Of a DNA stretch of 16,611 bases, positions 1 through 6,917 are shown piece after piece. The translations under genes and the position numbers were made by a program. Position 1 is the first letter of the stretch. Every line of letters begins with the position of its first letter. The notes beneath the pieces were generated by a model. That model had not been told where the DNA came from, did not search any database, and worked only from the letters and a program-made list of their open reading frames with translations. Origin of the DNA: CAYNLK01 sp964398055 (GTDB taxonomy: Bacteria > Chloroflexota > Anaerolineae > 4572-78 > J111); NCBI GenBank assembly GCA_964398055.1, contig CAYNLK010000088.1, positions 1 to 16,611 on the forward strand, in the 5' to 3' direction.

Positions 1-9
1 GCTTCGCGG

Positions 10-26
10 TCCGTGAAAATCCGTGA
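10..26. repeat. Two-copy 10-bp-period direct repeat at the left edge
   Basis: TCCGTGA occurs at 10-16 and again at 20-26, joined by AAA, so the unit is a decamer. It may be the end of a longer array cut by the window edge. It lies upstream of polX and no function can be assigned. Confidence 0.4.
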
Positions 27-57
27 GCTATTCTTATTTCCAATAAACTCTAATATT

Positions 58-64
58 GAGGAGG
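58..64 (+). promoter_or_regulatory. Ribosome binding site of polX
   Basis: GAGGAGG at 58-64 ends 6 bases before the ATG at 71. This strong Shine-Dalgarno match decides the start: an in-frame TTG at 56 would place the site inside the coding region and is rejected. Confidence 0.8.
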
Positions 65-70
65 CAGCCT

Positions 71-1807
71 ATGTCCCGCTTCACCAACCAGGAGGTCGCC
101 AAACTTTTTAGCGACATCGGCGATTTGCTGGAGATCAAAGGCGAAAACCGCTTCAAAGTGCTGGCCTACCGCAAGGCGGCCGACAATATCGGCCACCTGG
201 GCCAGGATTTGTACGGCTTGTGGGAGTCCGGCCAGGATTTACGCGAGATCGAGGGGATTGGCCAGGCCATTGCCGAGAAGATCGACGAGCTGTTCAGTAC
301 CGGCCGGCTGGGCTTTTGGGAGCGCCTGGCTGCCGAGGTGCCGGCCAGCCTGGTCGAGGTGCTGGCCATTCCCGACGTTGGGCCGAAACTGGCCGGCCTG
401 ATGTGGCAAGAGCTGGGGCTGACCACCGTGGCCGAGGTGCGGGCCGCGGCCGAGCAGGGGCGGCTGCGCGGCCTGCCCCGCATGGGTGAAAAGAAAGAGG
501 CCCGGATTCTGGCCAGCATCGCCGCCCTGGGCCGGCGCGAGAGCGACCGGGTCCACCTGGGCATCGCTTGGCCCCTGGCGCAGCAGGTGCTGGCCGCGCT
601 GGCAGAATTGCCGGAGGCGCTCAAGGTGGAGGCGGCCGGCAGCCTGCGCCGCTGGCGGGAGACCATCGGCGATCTCGATTTTCTGGCCGCGACTGAAAAT
701 CCTGGGCCGATTATCGCTGCCTTCAAAGGTTTACCGGAGGTAGCCGAGGTGATTGCCGCGGGCGAGACCAAGACCTCCGTCCGTTTCAGCAACGGTCTCC
801 AGGCCGACCTGCGCTGCCTGGAGCCGGCCCGCTGGGGTACGGCCCTGCAATATTTTACCGGCAGTAAAGCCCATAACGTCAAAATTCGAGAGTTGGCCCA
901 AAAGCAGGGCTACAGCCTGAATGAATACGCCCTGACCCGGGAGAGCGACGGTGAGAAGCTGCTGTTTGCCGATGAAGCCGAGCTTTACCAATTGCTGGGG
1001 CTGGCTTACATTCCCCCTTACCTGCGAGAGGATTGGGGGGAAATCGAGGCGGCCCGGCGGGGCGAGCTGCCGGTCCCCCTGGCTGTGGGCGATATCAAGG
1101 GCGAGGTCCACTGCCACTCCACCTGGAGCGACGGCGCGGCCAGCATCGAAGAAATGGCCCGCGCTGCCCTGGCTCGCGGTTACCACTATCTGGCCATCAC
1201 CGACCACTCCCAGAGTTTGGGCGTGGCCAACGGCCTGTCGGTGGAGCGGCTGCGCCAGCAGGCCGGCGAGATCGCGGCGGTGCAGGCCCGGCTGTCTGGC
1301 CTGCGGCTGCTCCACGGCACGGAAGTGGAGGTCAAAGCCGACGGTTCGCTGGATTTCCCCGATGAGATCCTGGCCGAGCTGGATTTTGTGGTCGCCTCGA
1401 TTCACACCGGCTTGCGGCAAGAGCGGGAGACGCTGACCCGGCGAGCTTTGGCAGCGATTCGGAACCCCTACGTTAAGCTGTTGGCTCACCCCACCGGCCG
1501 GCTGCTGACCAAACGGGCCGGCGGCGACTTCGATCTGGAGGCCATCTTTCAGGCCGCGGGTGCAACCGGCACAATGTTGGAAATCAACGCCGCGCCGGAG
1601 CGGCTCGACCTGAGCGATGCCCACGTGCGGCGGGCCATCGAGGTGGGGGTGAAGCTCATCATTAACTGCGACGCCCATCACCCGGACGAGTTCGACAATC
1701 TGCGCTTTGGGGTTGCTACGGCCAACCGGGGGTGGGCCACGACTGAGGATGTCGCCAATACCTGGCCGGTGGAGGAGTTTATAGCGCTGTTGAAATCAGC
1801 TCAATGA
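71..1807 (+). CDS. polX: DNA polymerase X family protein with C-terminal PHP exonuclease domain
   Basis: A bacterial family X DNA polymerase of 578 aa, the usual length for the PolX-PHP type, which is linked to gap filling in base excision repair. Residues about 1-155 form the helix-hairpin-helix and 8-kDa-like region (EGIGQAIAEKI, IPDVGPKLAGL). The palm follows with GSLRR at 190-194, the catalytic pair D201 and D203 in GDLDFL, and the third acid D246 in QADLR; YFTGS at 261-265 matches the family sugar-binding motif. From about 345 the PHP domain keeps its metal ligands: H347 and H349, D354, H379, E418, H445, H473, D534 and H536. In this family the PHP domain gives 3'-5' exonuclease and sometimes AP-endonuclease activity. 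No key residue is missing. The start is set by GAGGAGG six bases upstream. It appears monocistronic, because the next gene has its own promoter. Confidence 0.95.
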   Translation: MSRFTNQEVAKLFSDIGDLLEIKGENRFKVLAYRKAADNIGHLGQDLYGLWESGQDLREIEGIGQAIAEKIDELFSTGRLGFWERLAAEVPASLVEVLAIPDVGPKLAGLMWQELGLTTVAEVRAAAEQGRLRGLPRMGEKKEARILASIAALGRRESDRVHLGIAWPLAQQVLAALAELPEALKVEAAGSLRRWRETIGDLDFLAATENPGPIIAAFKGLPEVAEVIAAGETKTSVRFSNGLQADLRCLEPARWGTALQYFTGSKAHNVKIRELAQKQGYSLNEYALTRESDGEKLLFADEAELYQLLGLAYIPPYLREDWGEIEAARRGELPVPLAVGDIKGEVHCHSTWSDGAASIEEMARAALARGYHYLAITDHSQSLGVANGLSVERLRQQAGEIAAVQARLSGLRLLHGTEVEVKADGSLDFPDEILAELDFVVASIHTGLRQERETLTRRALAAIRNPYVKLLAHPTGRLLTKRAGGDFDLEAIFQAAGATGTMLEINAAPERLDLSDAHVRRAIEVGVKLIINCDAHHPDEFDNLRFGVATANRGWATTEDVANTWPVEEFIALLKSAQ

Positions 1808-1833
1808 GATCGCTCCCTAAAAATTTGGATTTT

Positions 1834-1862
1834 TTCACATTTGCTTGAGGCCGTGTTATAAT
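1834..1862 (+). promoter_or_regulatory. Sigma70-like promoter for the GT-C gene pair
   Basis: TTCACA at 1834-1839 (one mismatch to TTGACA) and a perfect TATAAT at 1857-1862 are separated by 17 bases. Transcription would begin near 1869, between polX and the DUF2079 gene. The 77-base gap also holds a weak AT-only stem near 1820-1836 that is not a convincing terminator. Confidence 0.7.
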
Positions 1863-1884
1863 TTTGGGCAATTTGTGATGAGGC

Positions 1885-4377
1885 ATGGTCAGCGGCGGCT
1901 TCGGTCCCAGGGACAGCCGTCGCCGGTCCAATTGGCGAAGGAGAGTATCCATTAATCTCAACGGCGCGGCGACCCACAGCCGTTCCCTGCTCATTGAGCA
2001 AACAGGCTGGCGGCATTGGCTAGGTCGACACTGGGCCGACCTGCTGGCCTGGGGCTTGCTCTTGCTCTACATTGTCACCTTTTTCTGGCTGGCTATGCTC
2101 CGCCACCTGAGTTTCAATTCCAGCGGCTTCGATTTGGGCATTTACGATCAGGTCACCTGGAACACCTTGCACGGCCGCTGGTTTTTCTATACTTCCACCG
2201 GCCAGCCGGCCCTTCATTTTTCTAATCACGTTTCCCCTATCTTGCTGCTGGTTGCGCCCCTCTACCTCATCCACAGCGGCCCGGCGACGCTGCTGTTGCT
2301 GCAGCCGGTGGCCATTGCCCTGGGCGGACTGCCGCTCTTCTGGCTGGCCCGCCGCAAATTGGCCAGCGATCTGGCCGCGCTGGCCCTTCTGCTGGCCTAT
2401 CTGTTGTTTCCCACCCTGCAAATTGTCAATCTGTGGGACTTTCACCCGCCGGTCCTGTCGGTGGCTTTTTTTATGTTTGCCTTCTACTTTTTGGCGCAGG
2501 GGCGGCCGGTCTGGTTTGTGGTCTGCGCCCTGCTGGCCATGCTGGGCAAGGAGCAGTTGGCTCTGCAAACAGCTTTTTTGGGCGGCTACGCCGTTATCCG
2601 CTACCGTTACTGGTGGGCCGGCGGTCTGACCATTGTCCTGGCCCTGGCCTGGTTCTTTTTGGTAATGGTTTGGCTCATCCCGACCCACAGCGTGGCCAAT
2701 GAACATCTTTTTCTGGGTTACTACGCCGATCTGGGCGACTCCCCCGCCGAGATTGTCTTCACTGCCCTCACCCGGCCCGATTTGGTGCTGGCGAACCTGT
2801 GGCAGCCGACGAAACTGCGTTACCTGTTCGACGTGCTGACGCCCTTTGCCTACTATCCGCTGGCCGGCCTGCCGGTGCTGCTGATCGGCGCGCCCTCCTT
2901 TGCCATCAACCTGCTCAGCGCCAATACGGCCATGCACGACGCCACCGGCGGCCAGTACGGGGCCGACGTGGCTCCCTGGCTGGCCTGGGCCAGCCTCTAC
3001 GGGCTGTTCTACCTGCGGACCGGCTTGGGCCGTCTTTGGCCGGCGTCTCCCCTGCGCCTGACTCAACTGCTCAGCCTGCTCTTGCTGGCCGTGGCGCTGG
3101 TCTGGCAGCTCTTCCGGGGTTACTCACCCCTGGCCCTCGATCCGCCCTCCTGGCAAATCACCGCCCACGACCGCCTGGCCCGGCGCTTTATCGCCCAGAT
3201 TCCAGCCGAGGCTTCGCTGGCCGCCCAGGGCAAACTCTACCCTCACCTCAGCAACCGGCTGATTGCCTACCAGTTGCCCGACGTGAATGACGCCGAGTAC
3301 GTTTTTTTTGATGTGACCACCGGCACCTGGCCGGTTCACCCCAACGATATCTGGGCTTTGGCTCAGGAATTGCTCCGTTCCGGTGAGTACGGCGTGCTGG
3401 ACGCCGCCGACGGTTACTTGCTGCTTCGCCGCAGCTGGCCCGCCACCGACCTGCCGGACGCTTTTTACGACTTTGCCCGGGTGGAGACGGCTGATCCCCA
3501 CTATCCCCTTCGTCTGGAATTCGGCGACCAGCTCCGGCTGCTGGGGTTTGATCTGCTGGACGATCCCCGCCGCCAGGAGACGGCGGTGCGGCTCTACTGG
3601 CAGCCGCTCAAACCGCCGGGCGATTTGCGGCTCTACCCGTTTTTTGTGAACGACCAGAATCAGATCGTCGAGACGACCGAGCAACGCCCCTTGCTGACCC
3701 AACTGTGGTTCCCACCCCGGCTGTGGCAGCCCGGTGAAATTGTGGCGACGGAAACAATGCCCTGGACGCTGGGCGAACGCTGGAGCCTGGCCGTAGGGGT
3801 AATGCAGGGGAACAATTGGTCCGATTGGAGCCGGCGCCTGCCGGTCTCCGTGGTCGAGTCGCCCCGGCCGCTGCGTCGCTTTGAAGCCAATACCTGGGCC
3901 CGGTTGGCGAGCTTTGCCCGGGAGGGCCGCCAACTGGTTGAAATTACCCCCACCGAGCCGGATTTGCAGCCGCCCAACCCGCTCCAGGCCAATCTGGGCG
4001 GTCAGATGGCCCTGTTTGGCTATGCCGTCTCGCCGGTTGAAAACGGCCAACTCACCGTTACCCTCTACTGGCAGGCGTTGGCAAATATGCCGGTCGATTA
4101 CAGCGTCTTCGTCCACCTGGTCGATAGCCAGGGACAACTGATAGCCCAGCACGACGGCCAACCCTGGTGGCAGTTTCCCAACCCGACCAGCAGTTGGCAG
4201 CCCGGCGAACGGCTGTTGGATAGCCACACCCTGACCCTGCCCGCTGATTTAGCCCCCGGAGCATATCGCTTGCGGGTGGGGGTGTACTACTGGGAGACGC
4301 TGGGGCGGCTGCCGGTGCTGGAAAACGGGGCCGCGGTGAACAACTACGTTGAGCTGGCTGAGATAAATTTGAAATGA
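1885..4377 (+). CDS. DUF2079 family membrane protein, GT-C glycosyltransferase-like, with soluble C-terminal half
   Basis: An 830-aa predicted polytopic membrane protein. Residues about 50-412 are a series of hydrophobic helices. The DUF2079 signature is clear: GFDLGIYDQVTWNTL at 81-95, then HFSNHVSPILLL from 111. The family resembles GT-C lipid-linked sugar transferases, with D83 or D88 in the first external loop as candidate catalytic acid; substrate and activity are unknown. Residues about 413-830 are soluble and probably extracytoplasmic. They hold two related beta-sandwich repeats, beginning near 544 (DQLRLLGFDLL) and near 703 (GQMALFGYAV), each with an LYWQ strand. The start is doubtful: ATG 1885 gives an Arg-rich leader (RRRSNWRRR) without a usable Shine-Dalgarno site, whereas AAGGAG precedes an in-frame ATT at 1951. 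The stop overlaps the next ATG (ATGA, 4374-4377), so the two genes are translationally coupled. The family call is firm; glycosyl transfer is inference. Confidence 0.85.
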   Translation: MVSGGFGPRDSRRRSNWRRRVSINLNGAATHSRSLLIEQTGWRHWLGRHWADLLAWGLLLLYIVTFFWLAMLRHLSFNSSGFDLGIYDQVTWNTLHGRWFFYTSTGQPALHFSNHVSPILLLVAPLYLIHSGPATLLLLQPVAIALGGLPLFWLARRKLASDLAALALLLAYLLFPTLQIVNLWDFHPPVLSVAFFMFAFYFLAQGRPVWFVVCALLAMLGKEQLALQTAFLGGYAVIRYRYWWAGGLTIVLALAWFFLVMVWLIPTHSVANEHLFLGYYADLGDSPAEIVFTALTRPDLVLANLWQPTKLRYLFDVLTPFAYYPLAGLPVLLIGAPSFAINLLSANTAMHDATGGQYGADVAPWLAWASLYGLFYLRTGLGRLWPASPLRLTQLLSLLLLAVALVWQLFRGYSPLALDPPSWQITAHDRLARRFIAQIPAEASLAAQGKLYPHLSNRLIAYQLPDVNDAEYVFFDVTTGTWPVHPNDIWALAQELLRSGEYGVLDAADGYLLLRRSWPATDLPDAFYDFARVETADPHYPLRLEFGDQLRLLGFDLLDDPRRQETAVRLYWQPLKPPGDLRLYPFFVNDQNQIVETTEQRPLLTQLWFPPRLWQPGEIVATETMPWTLGERWSLAVGVMQGNNWSDWSRRLPVSVVESPRPLRRFEANTWARLASFAREGRQLVEITPTEPDLQPPNPLQANLGGQMALFGYAVSPVENGQLTVTLYWQALANMPVDYSVFVHLVDSQGQLIAQHDGQPWWQFPNPTSSWQPGERLLDSHTLTLPADLAPGAYRLRVGVYYWETLGRLPVLENGAAVNNYVELAEINLK
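1892..1923 (+). other. Strong stem-loop at the beginning of the DUF2079 transcript
   Basis: GCGGCGGCT at 1892-1900 pairs with AGCCGTCGC at 1915-1923: nine pairs, one of them G-U. The 14-base interior can add a short inner stem (GTC 1904-1906 with GAC 1912-1914). It lies just downstream of the predicted transcription start. It falls within the first codons if ATG 1885 is the start, or in a leader of about 80 bases if translation begins at 1951. Confidence 0.5.
1938..1943 (+). promoter_or_regulatory. Candidate ribosome binding site for an alternative ATT start
   Basis: AAGGAG lies 7 bases before an in-frame ATT at 1951 (ATT AAT CTC AAC). The upstream ATG at 1885 has only GAGG one base away, which is too close to act as a Shine-Dalgarno site. 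The next in-frame Met is residue 71, after the first membrane helix, so it cannot be the start. Confidence 0.4.
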
Positions 4378-6896
4378 ATCGCTTGCCCTGGCCCCGACGT
4401 CTCGTCTCCCCCACCACGGCCTTAGCCTTTTGGTTGGGCCTTTTTCTTTTTGCCATCTATTTGCTCAGTTTTTCTGGAAAATTTCACGTGATGGACGAGC
4501 TGGCCGTTTTTACGGCCGGCCACAGTTTAGCCGGGTCGGGCCGGGCCGATATCGACCTGTTGATCTGGACCAATCACTGGACGCCCAATCCGCCCGGCGT
4601 CTGGGGCGCAGACGGCCATCTTTACACCAAAAAGGCCCCCGGCATCTCTTTTTTGGTGGCGCCGTTGATCTGGCTGGGCCAGATGTTGCCCGGTTTGAAC
4701 GCGGTCCACGTGGGCTTGCTGACCAACGCTGTCGTCACTGCTCTGACCGCCAGCCTGCTCTTGATCTGGTTCATCGACCTGGGTTTTTCGCGGCGCAGCG
4801 CCGCGCTGACCGCGCTGGTCTACGGGTTGGGCACGATTGCCTGGGTCTACGCCCGCATGTTCTGGGAGTCGTCGCTGCTGGCCCTCTTTTTTCTCATCGC
4901 CATCTGGGCCGCCTATCGGGCGACGGCCTGGCCCCTGCCGGTCAAACGTTCGGCGTGGGTGTTGCTGGCCGGGGCAGCCGGCGCAATCGGTTTGACGTTG
5001 CGCTTTGAGGCTGGGGTGGCCTTCATTTTTATCGGCCTCTATCTATTTTGGCAGGAGATGCGACGGCCAACCGGCCCAGATGCTCTCAACGGAGCGGGAT
5101 TGTCTTTTTCAAAAAGATTCACCGCCAGCTTACCGGTGTTGGCCACCTATGCCCTGCCGACCTTGCTGGCGGCGCTGGGATTGGTCTGGTTCAACCTGGC
5201 TCGCTTTGGCAGCCTTGCCGAAACCGGCTACAGCCGCGAGCTGCTCTTCCAGGCGCCGTGGGTGGGCGGCTTTGGGTTGCTGTTCAGCCCGGGACGAGGG
5301 CTATTCATCTTTTCACCGGTTATGCTGCTGCTTTTTTGGGGGTTGCGGCCGGCCTGGCGACGCCTACCACGGGCCTATTTCTGGTTAATCGCCGCCATTT
5401 GCCTGTTCTATTGGCTGTTTTACGGTTCCTGGTTTGCCTGGGGTGGGACCTGGGGCTGGGGGCCTCGCTTTTTGTTGCCCATTCTGCCGCTGTTGATGCT
5501 CTTTGTGGCCGAGCCGTTGGCTTGGGCCGCCTCACCGGGCAACGGGCGGGCCTGGCTGGCCTGGTTGGCCATCGGTGGGCTAATGCTGCTCAGCCTGGCG
5601 GCCAACCTGCTGGGTGTCGCGGTTGATTTCAATGAGCATTTTCTGCGGCTGGGCCGGAACGACGATTTTGTGTTCAATTGGGCGGCCGCCCCCCTGCTGG
5701 GTCACTGGCAGATTTTGCAGGAGGGCCTGGTGGACCTGATCTGGCTGCGGCCTGGGGACTCAGGACCGGCCGTGGTCTGGTTCGTCCTGCTGCCGCCGTT
5801 ATTACTCTGTCTTTTGGCTGCGTTCGGTCTAATTCTGGCGCTGAGAATTAGCACTGAACAATTAGCAATGAACAATGAGCAATTAGCAATGAGCCATGAA
5901 TCACTGGCTTATCGATCTGGCTCTCGCTTCACGCTTCACGCACCACGCCCCACGCTTCACGCTTCACGTTTCATCCTTCATCCCTCAGCCCTCATCCTTA
6001 CCCTACTCCTGGCTCTCTTGCTGACCTTCAGCATGCTGCGCAACGCCGCCCGGCTGCCCCAGCTCGACCCGCAAGCTCGGGCCGACCAGCCGTTGCTCGA
6101 CACCCTGACCGGCTTGGCCCAACCCGGCGATGCCTTACTTGTGGCAATGCCTCCTTTTGGCGACGTGCAGGAAATCTCGACGCGGCTGATGGCCTATTTG
6201 CGGCGGCCTTTGCCGATCTATACCTGGATCGAGAGCGAGCCGCGGGCTATCCAACCGGCTGAACGGGCGCGGGTGCGGCAGGCCGTCGAGGCCGAGGCGG
6301 GCCGGGTGTGGCTGTTTGAGCGCTGGCTAACCCCGGCTGACCCGCTCACGGTAACCGCAGCCGAGTTCAACCGGCAGGCCTTTCCGGTAAGCGAGCAATG
6401 GTTTAGCGGCAGCGGCCGGTTGACCCTCTTTGCCCTGCCGGCTCAGCCAGAAATTGCCGCACCGGCCGTACCGGTGAACGTACCGTTTGAAGGCGGTCTC
6501 ACCTTGCGTGACTTTGCAGTCTTGAATAACCCGGTCAGAGCCGGCGAGCTGCTCAAGGTAAGGCTAACCTGGCAGGCCCCCTCGGCCGGCCAGCCCGGCG
6601 TGGCTTTGCCGAATGAGGCGGTCATCAGTTTTGTCCATGTGCTGGCTGAAAATGAGGTGGGGCAGGCGGCGCAGCAGGACCGGCTGCTGCTCGATTTGCA
6701 GAACTTTAACCGCTCCCCCCTGCTGCCGGGCCAGACCGTGACCCAGGGCTACGGTCTACAATTACCGGCCGACCTGCCGGCCGGTTCCTATCCCCTGATC
6801 GCCGGTTTGTATCTGGCCACGAGCGGCCAGCCTCTTCCCCGCGGCGACGGCAACCCCGATGATTTCATCTATCTGACCAACGTGGCGGCGCGGTAG
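4374..6896 (+). CDS. GT39/ArnT-like polytopic glycosyltransferase family protein with C-terminal beta-sandwich
   Basis: An 840-aa membrane protein coupled to the upstream gene by ATGA. Features of the PMT/ArnT-like GT-C superfamily are present: a first helix at about 15-34, then HVMDELA with the D41-E42 acidic pair where the catalytic loop acid is expected, and YTKKAPG at 84-90, like the Y-x-K-x-P loop of GT39 proteins. Hydrophobic helices continue to about 490, with one more at about 543-560. The family moves sugars from polyprenyl phosphate donors to lipids or proteins outside the membrane; the acceptor here is unknown. Residues about 699-840 form one beta-sandwich module (LTLRDFAVL, VRLTWQ, ISFVHV) of the same type as the two in the upstream protein. 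Residues about 491-542, between the last two helices, are encoded by a heptanucleotide repeat array. No frameshift is seen. The gene converges on the minus-strand block with only 21 bases between stops. Confidence 0.85.
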   Translation: MNRLPWPRRLVSPTTALAFWLGLFLFAIYLLSFSGKFHVMDELAVFTAGHSLAGSGRADIDLLIWTNHWTPNPPGVWGADGHLYTKKAPGISFLVAPLIWLGQMLPGLNAVHVGLLTNAVVTALTASLLLIWFIDLGFSRRSAALTALVYGLGTIAWVYARMFWESSLLALFFLIAIWAAYRATAWPLPVKRSAWVLLAGAAGAIGLTLRFEAGVAFIFIGLYLFWQEMRRPTGPDALNGAGLSFSKRFTASLPVLATYALPTLLAALGLVWFNLARFGSLAETGYSRELLFQAPWVGGFGLLFSPGRGLFIFSPVMLLLFWGLRPAWRRLPRAYFWLIAAICLFYWLFYGSWFAWGGTWGWGPRFLLPILPLLMLFVAEPLAWAASPGNGRAWLAWLAIGGLMLLSLAANLLGVAVDFNEHFLRLGRNDDFVFNWAAAPLLGHWQILQEGLVDLIWLRPGDSGPAVVWFVLLPPLLLCLLAAFGLILALRISTEQLAMNNEQLAMSHESLAYRSGSRFTLHAPRPTLHASRFILHPSALILTLLLALLLTFSMLRNAARLPQLDPQARADQPLLDTLTGLAQPGDALLVAMPPFGDVQEISTRLMAYLRRPLPIYTWIESEPRAIQPAERARVRQAVEAEAGRVWLFERWLTPADPLTVTAAEFNRQAFPVSEQWFSGSGRLTLFALPAQPEIAAPAVPVNVPFEGGLTLRDFAVLNNPVRAGELLKVRLTWQAPSAGQPGVALPNEAVISFVHVLAENEVGQAAQQDRLLLDLQNFNRSPLLPGQTVTQGYGLQLPADLPAGSYPLIAGLYLATSGQPLPRGDGNPDDFIYLTNVAAR
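5846..6001 (+). repeat. Two-part heptanucleotide repeat array inside a coding region
   Basis: Positions 5846-5901 are eight consecutive 7-mers: AATTAGC at 5846, 5860 and 5881, AATGAGC at 5874 and 5888, plus ACTGAAC, AATGAAC and CATGAAT. After a 23-base non-repeat spacer, 5925-6001 are eleven 7-mers: CGCTTCA at 5925, 5932, 5953 and 5960, with CGCACCA, CGCCCCA, CGTTTCA, TCCTTCA, TCCCTCA, GCCCTCA and TCCTTAC. The whole stretch keeps the reading frame (156 bases, 52 codons), so the protein also shows seven-residue repeats (EQLAMNN, EQLAMSH). The left half is A/T-rich and unlike the flanking codons. Confidence 0.85.
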
Positions 6897-6917
6897 TTAT
6901 TTTTGCCCCAAGCGCGG
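6897..6917. other. 21-base gap between convergent genes, no terminator hairpin
   Basis: The TAG of the GT39-like gene (6894-6896) and the stop of the minus-strand secreted protein (6918-6920) face each other across 21 bases. The gap contains TTATTTTTG but no inverted repeat that would make an intrinsic terminator for either strand. Read-through would produce antisense 3' ends. Confidence 0.6.

Noticed and set aside
731..1681. 316-aa open frame on the minus strand opposite polX
   Set aside because: It lies wholly opposite a gene with all family motifs, has no recognisable motif, and is expected from GC-rich codon use.
1810..1840. Possible polX terminator (AAAAAT, TTGG, ATTTTTT)
   Set aside because: The stem is six A-T pairs only, too weak for an intrinsic terminator, and it overlaps the -35 of the next promoter.
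2020..4227. Long minus-strand open frames opposite the DUF2079 gene (348 and 367 aa)
   Set aside because: They are Gln/Gly/Arg-rich shadow translations of a real membrane protein gene, with no ribosome sites or domains.
5846..6001. Short repeats resembling a CRISPR array
   Set aside because: The units are 7 bases with no spacers and are within a continuous coding frame; no cas gene is present.
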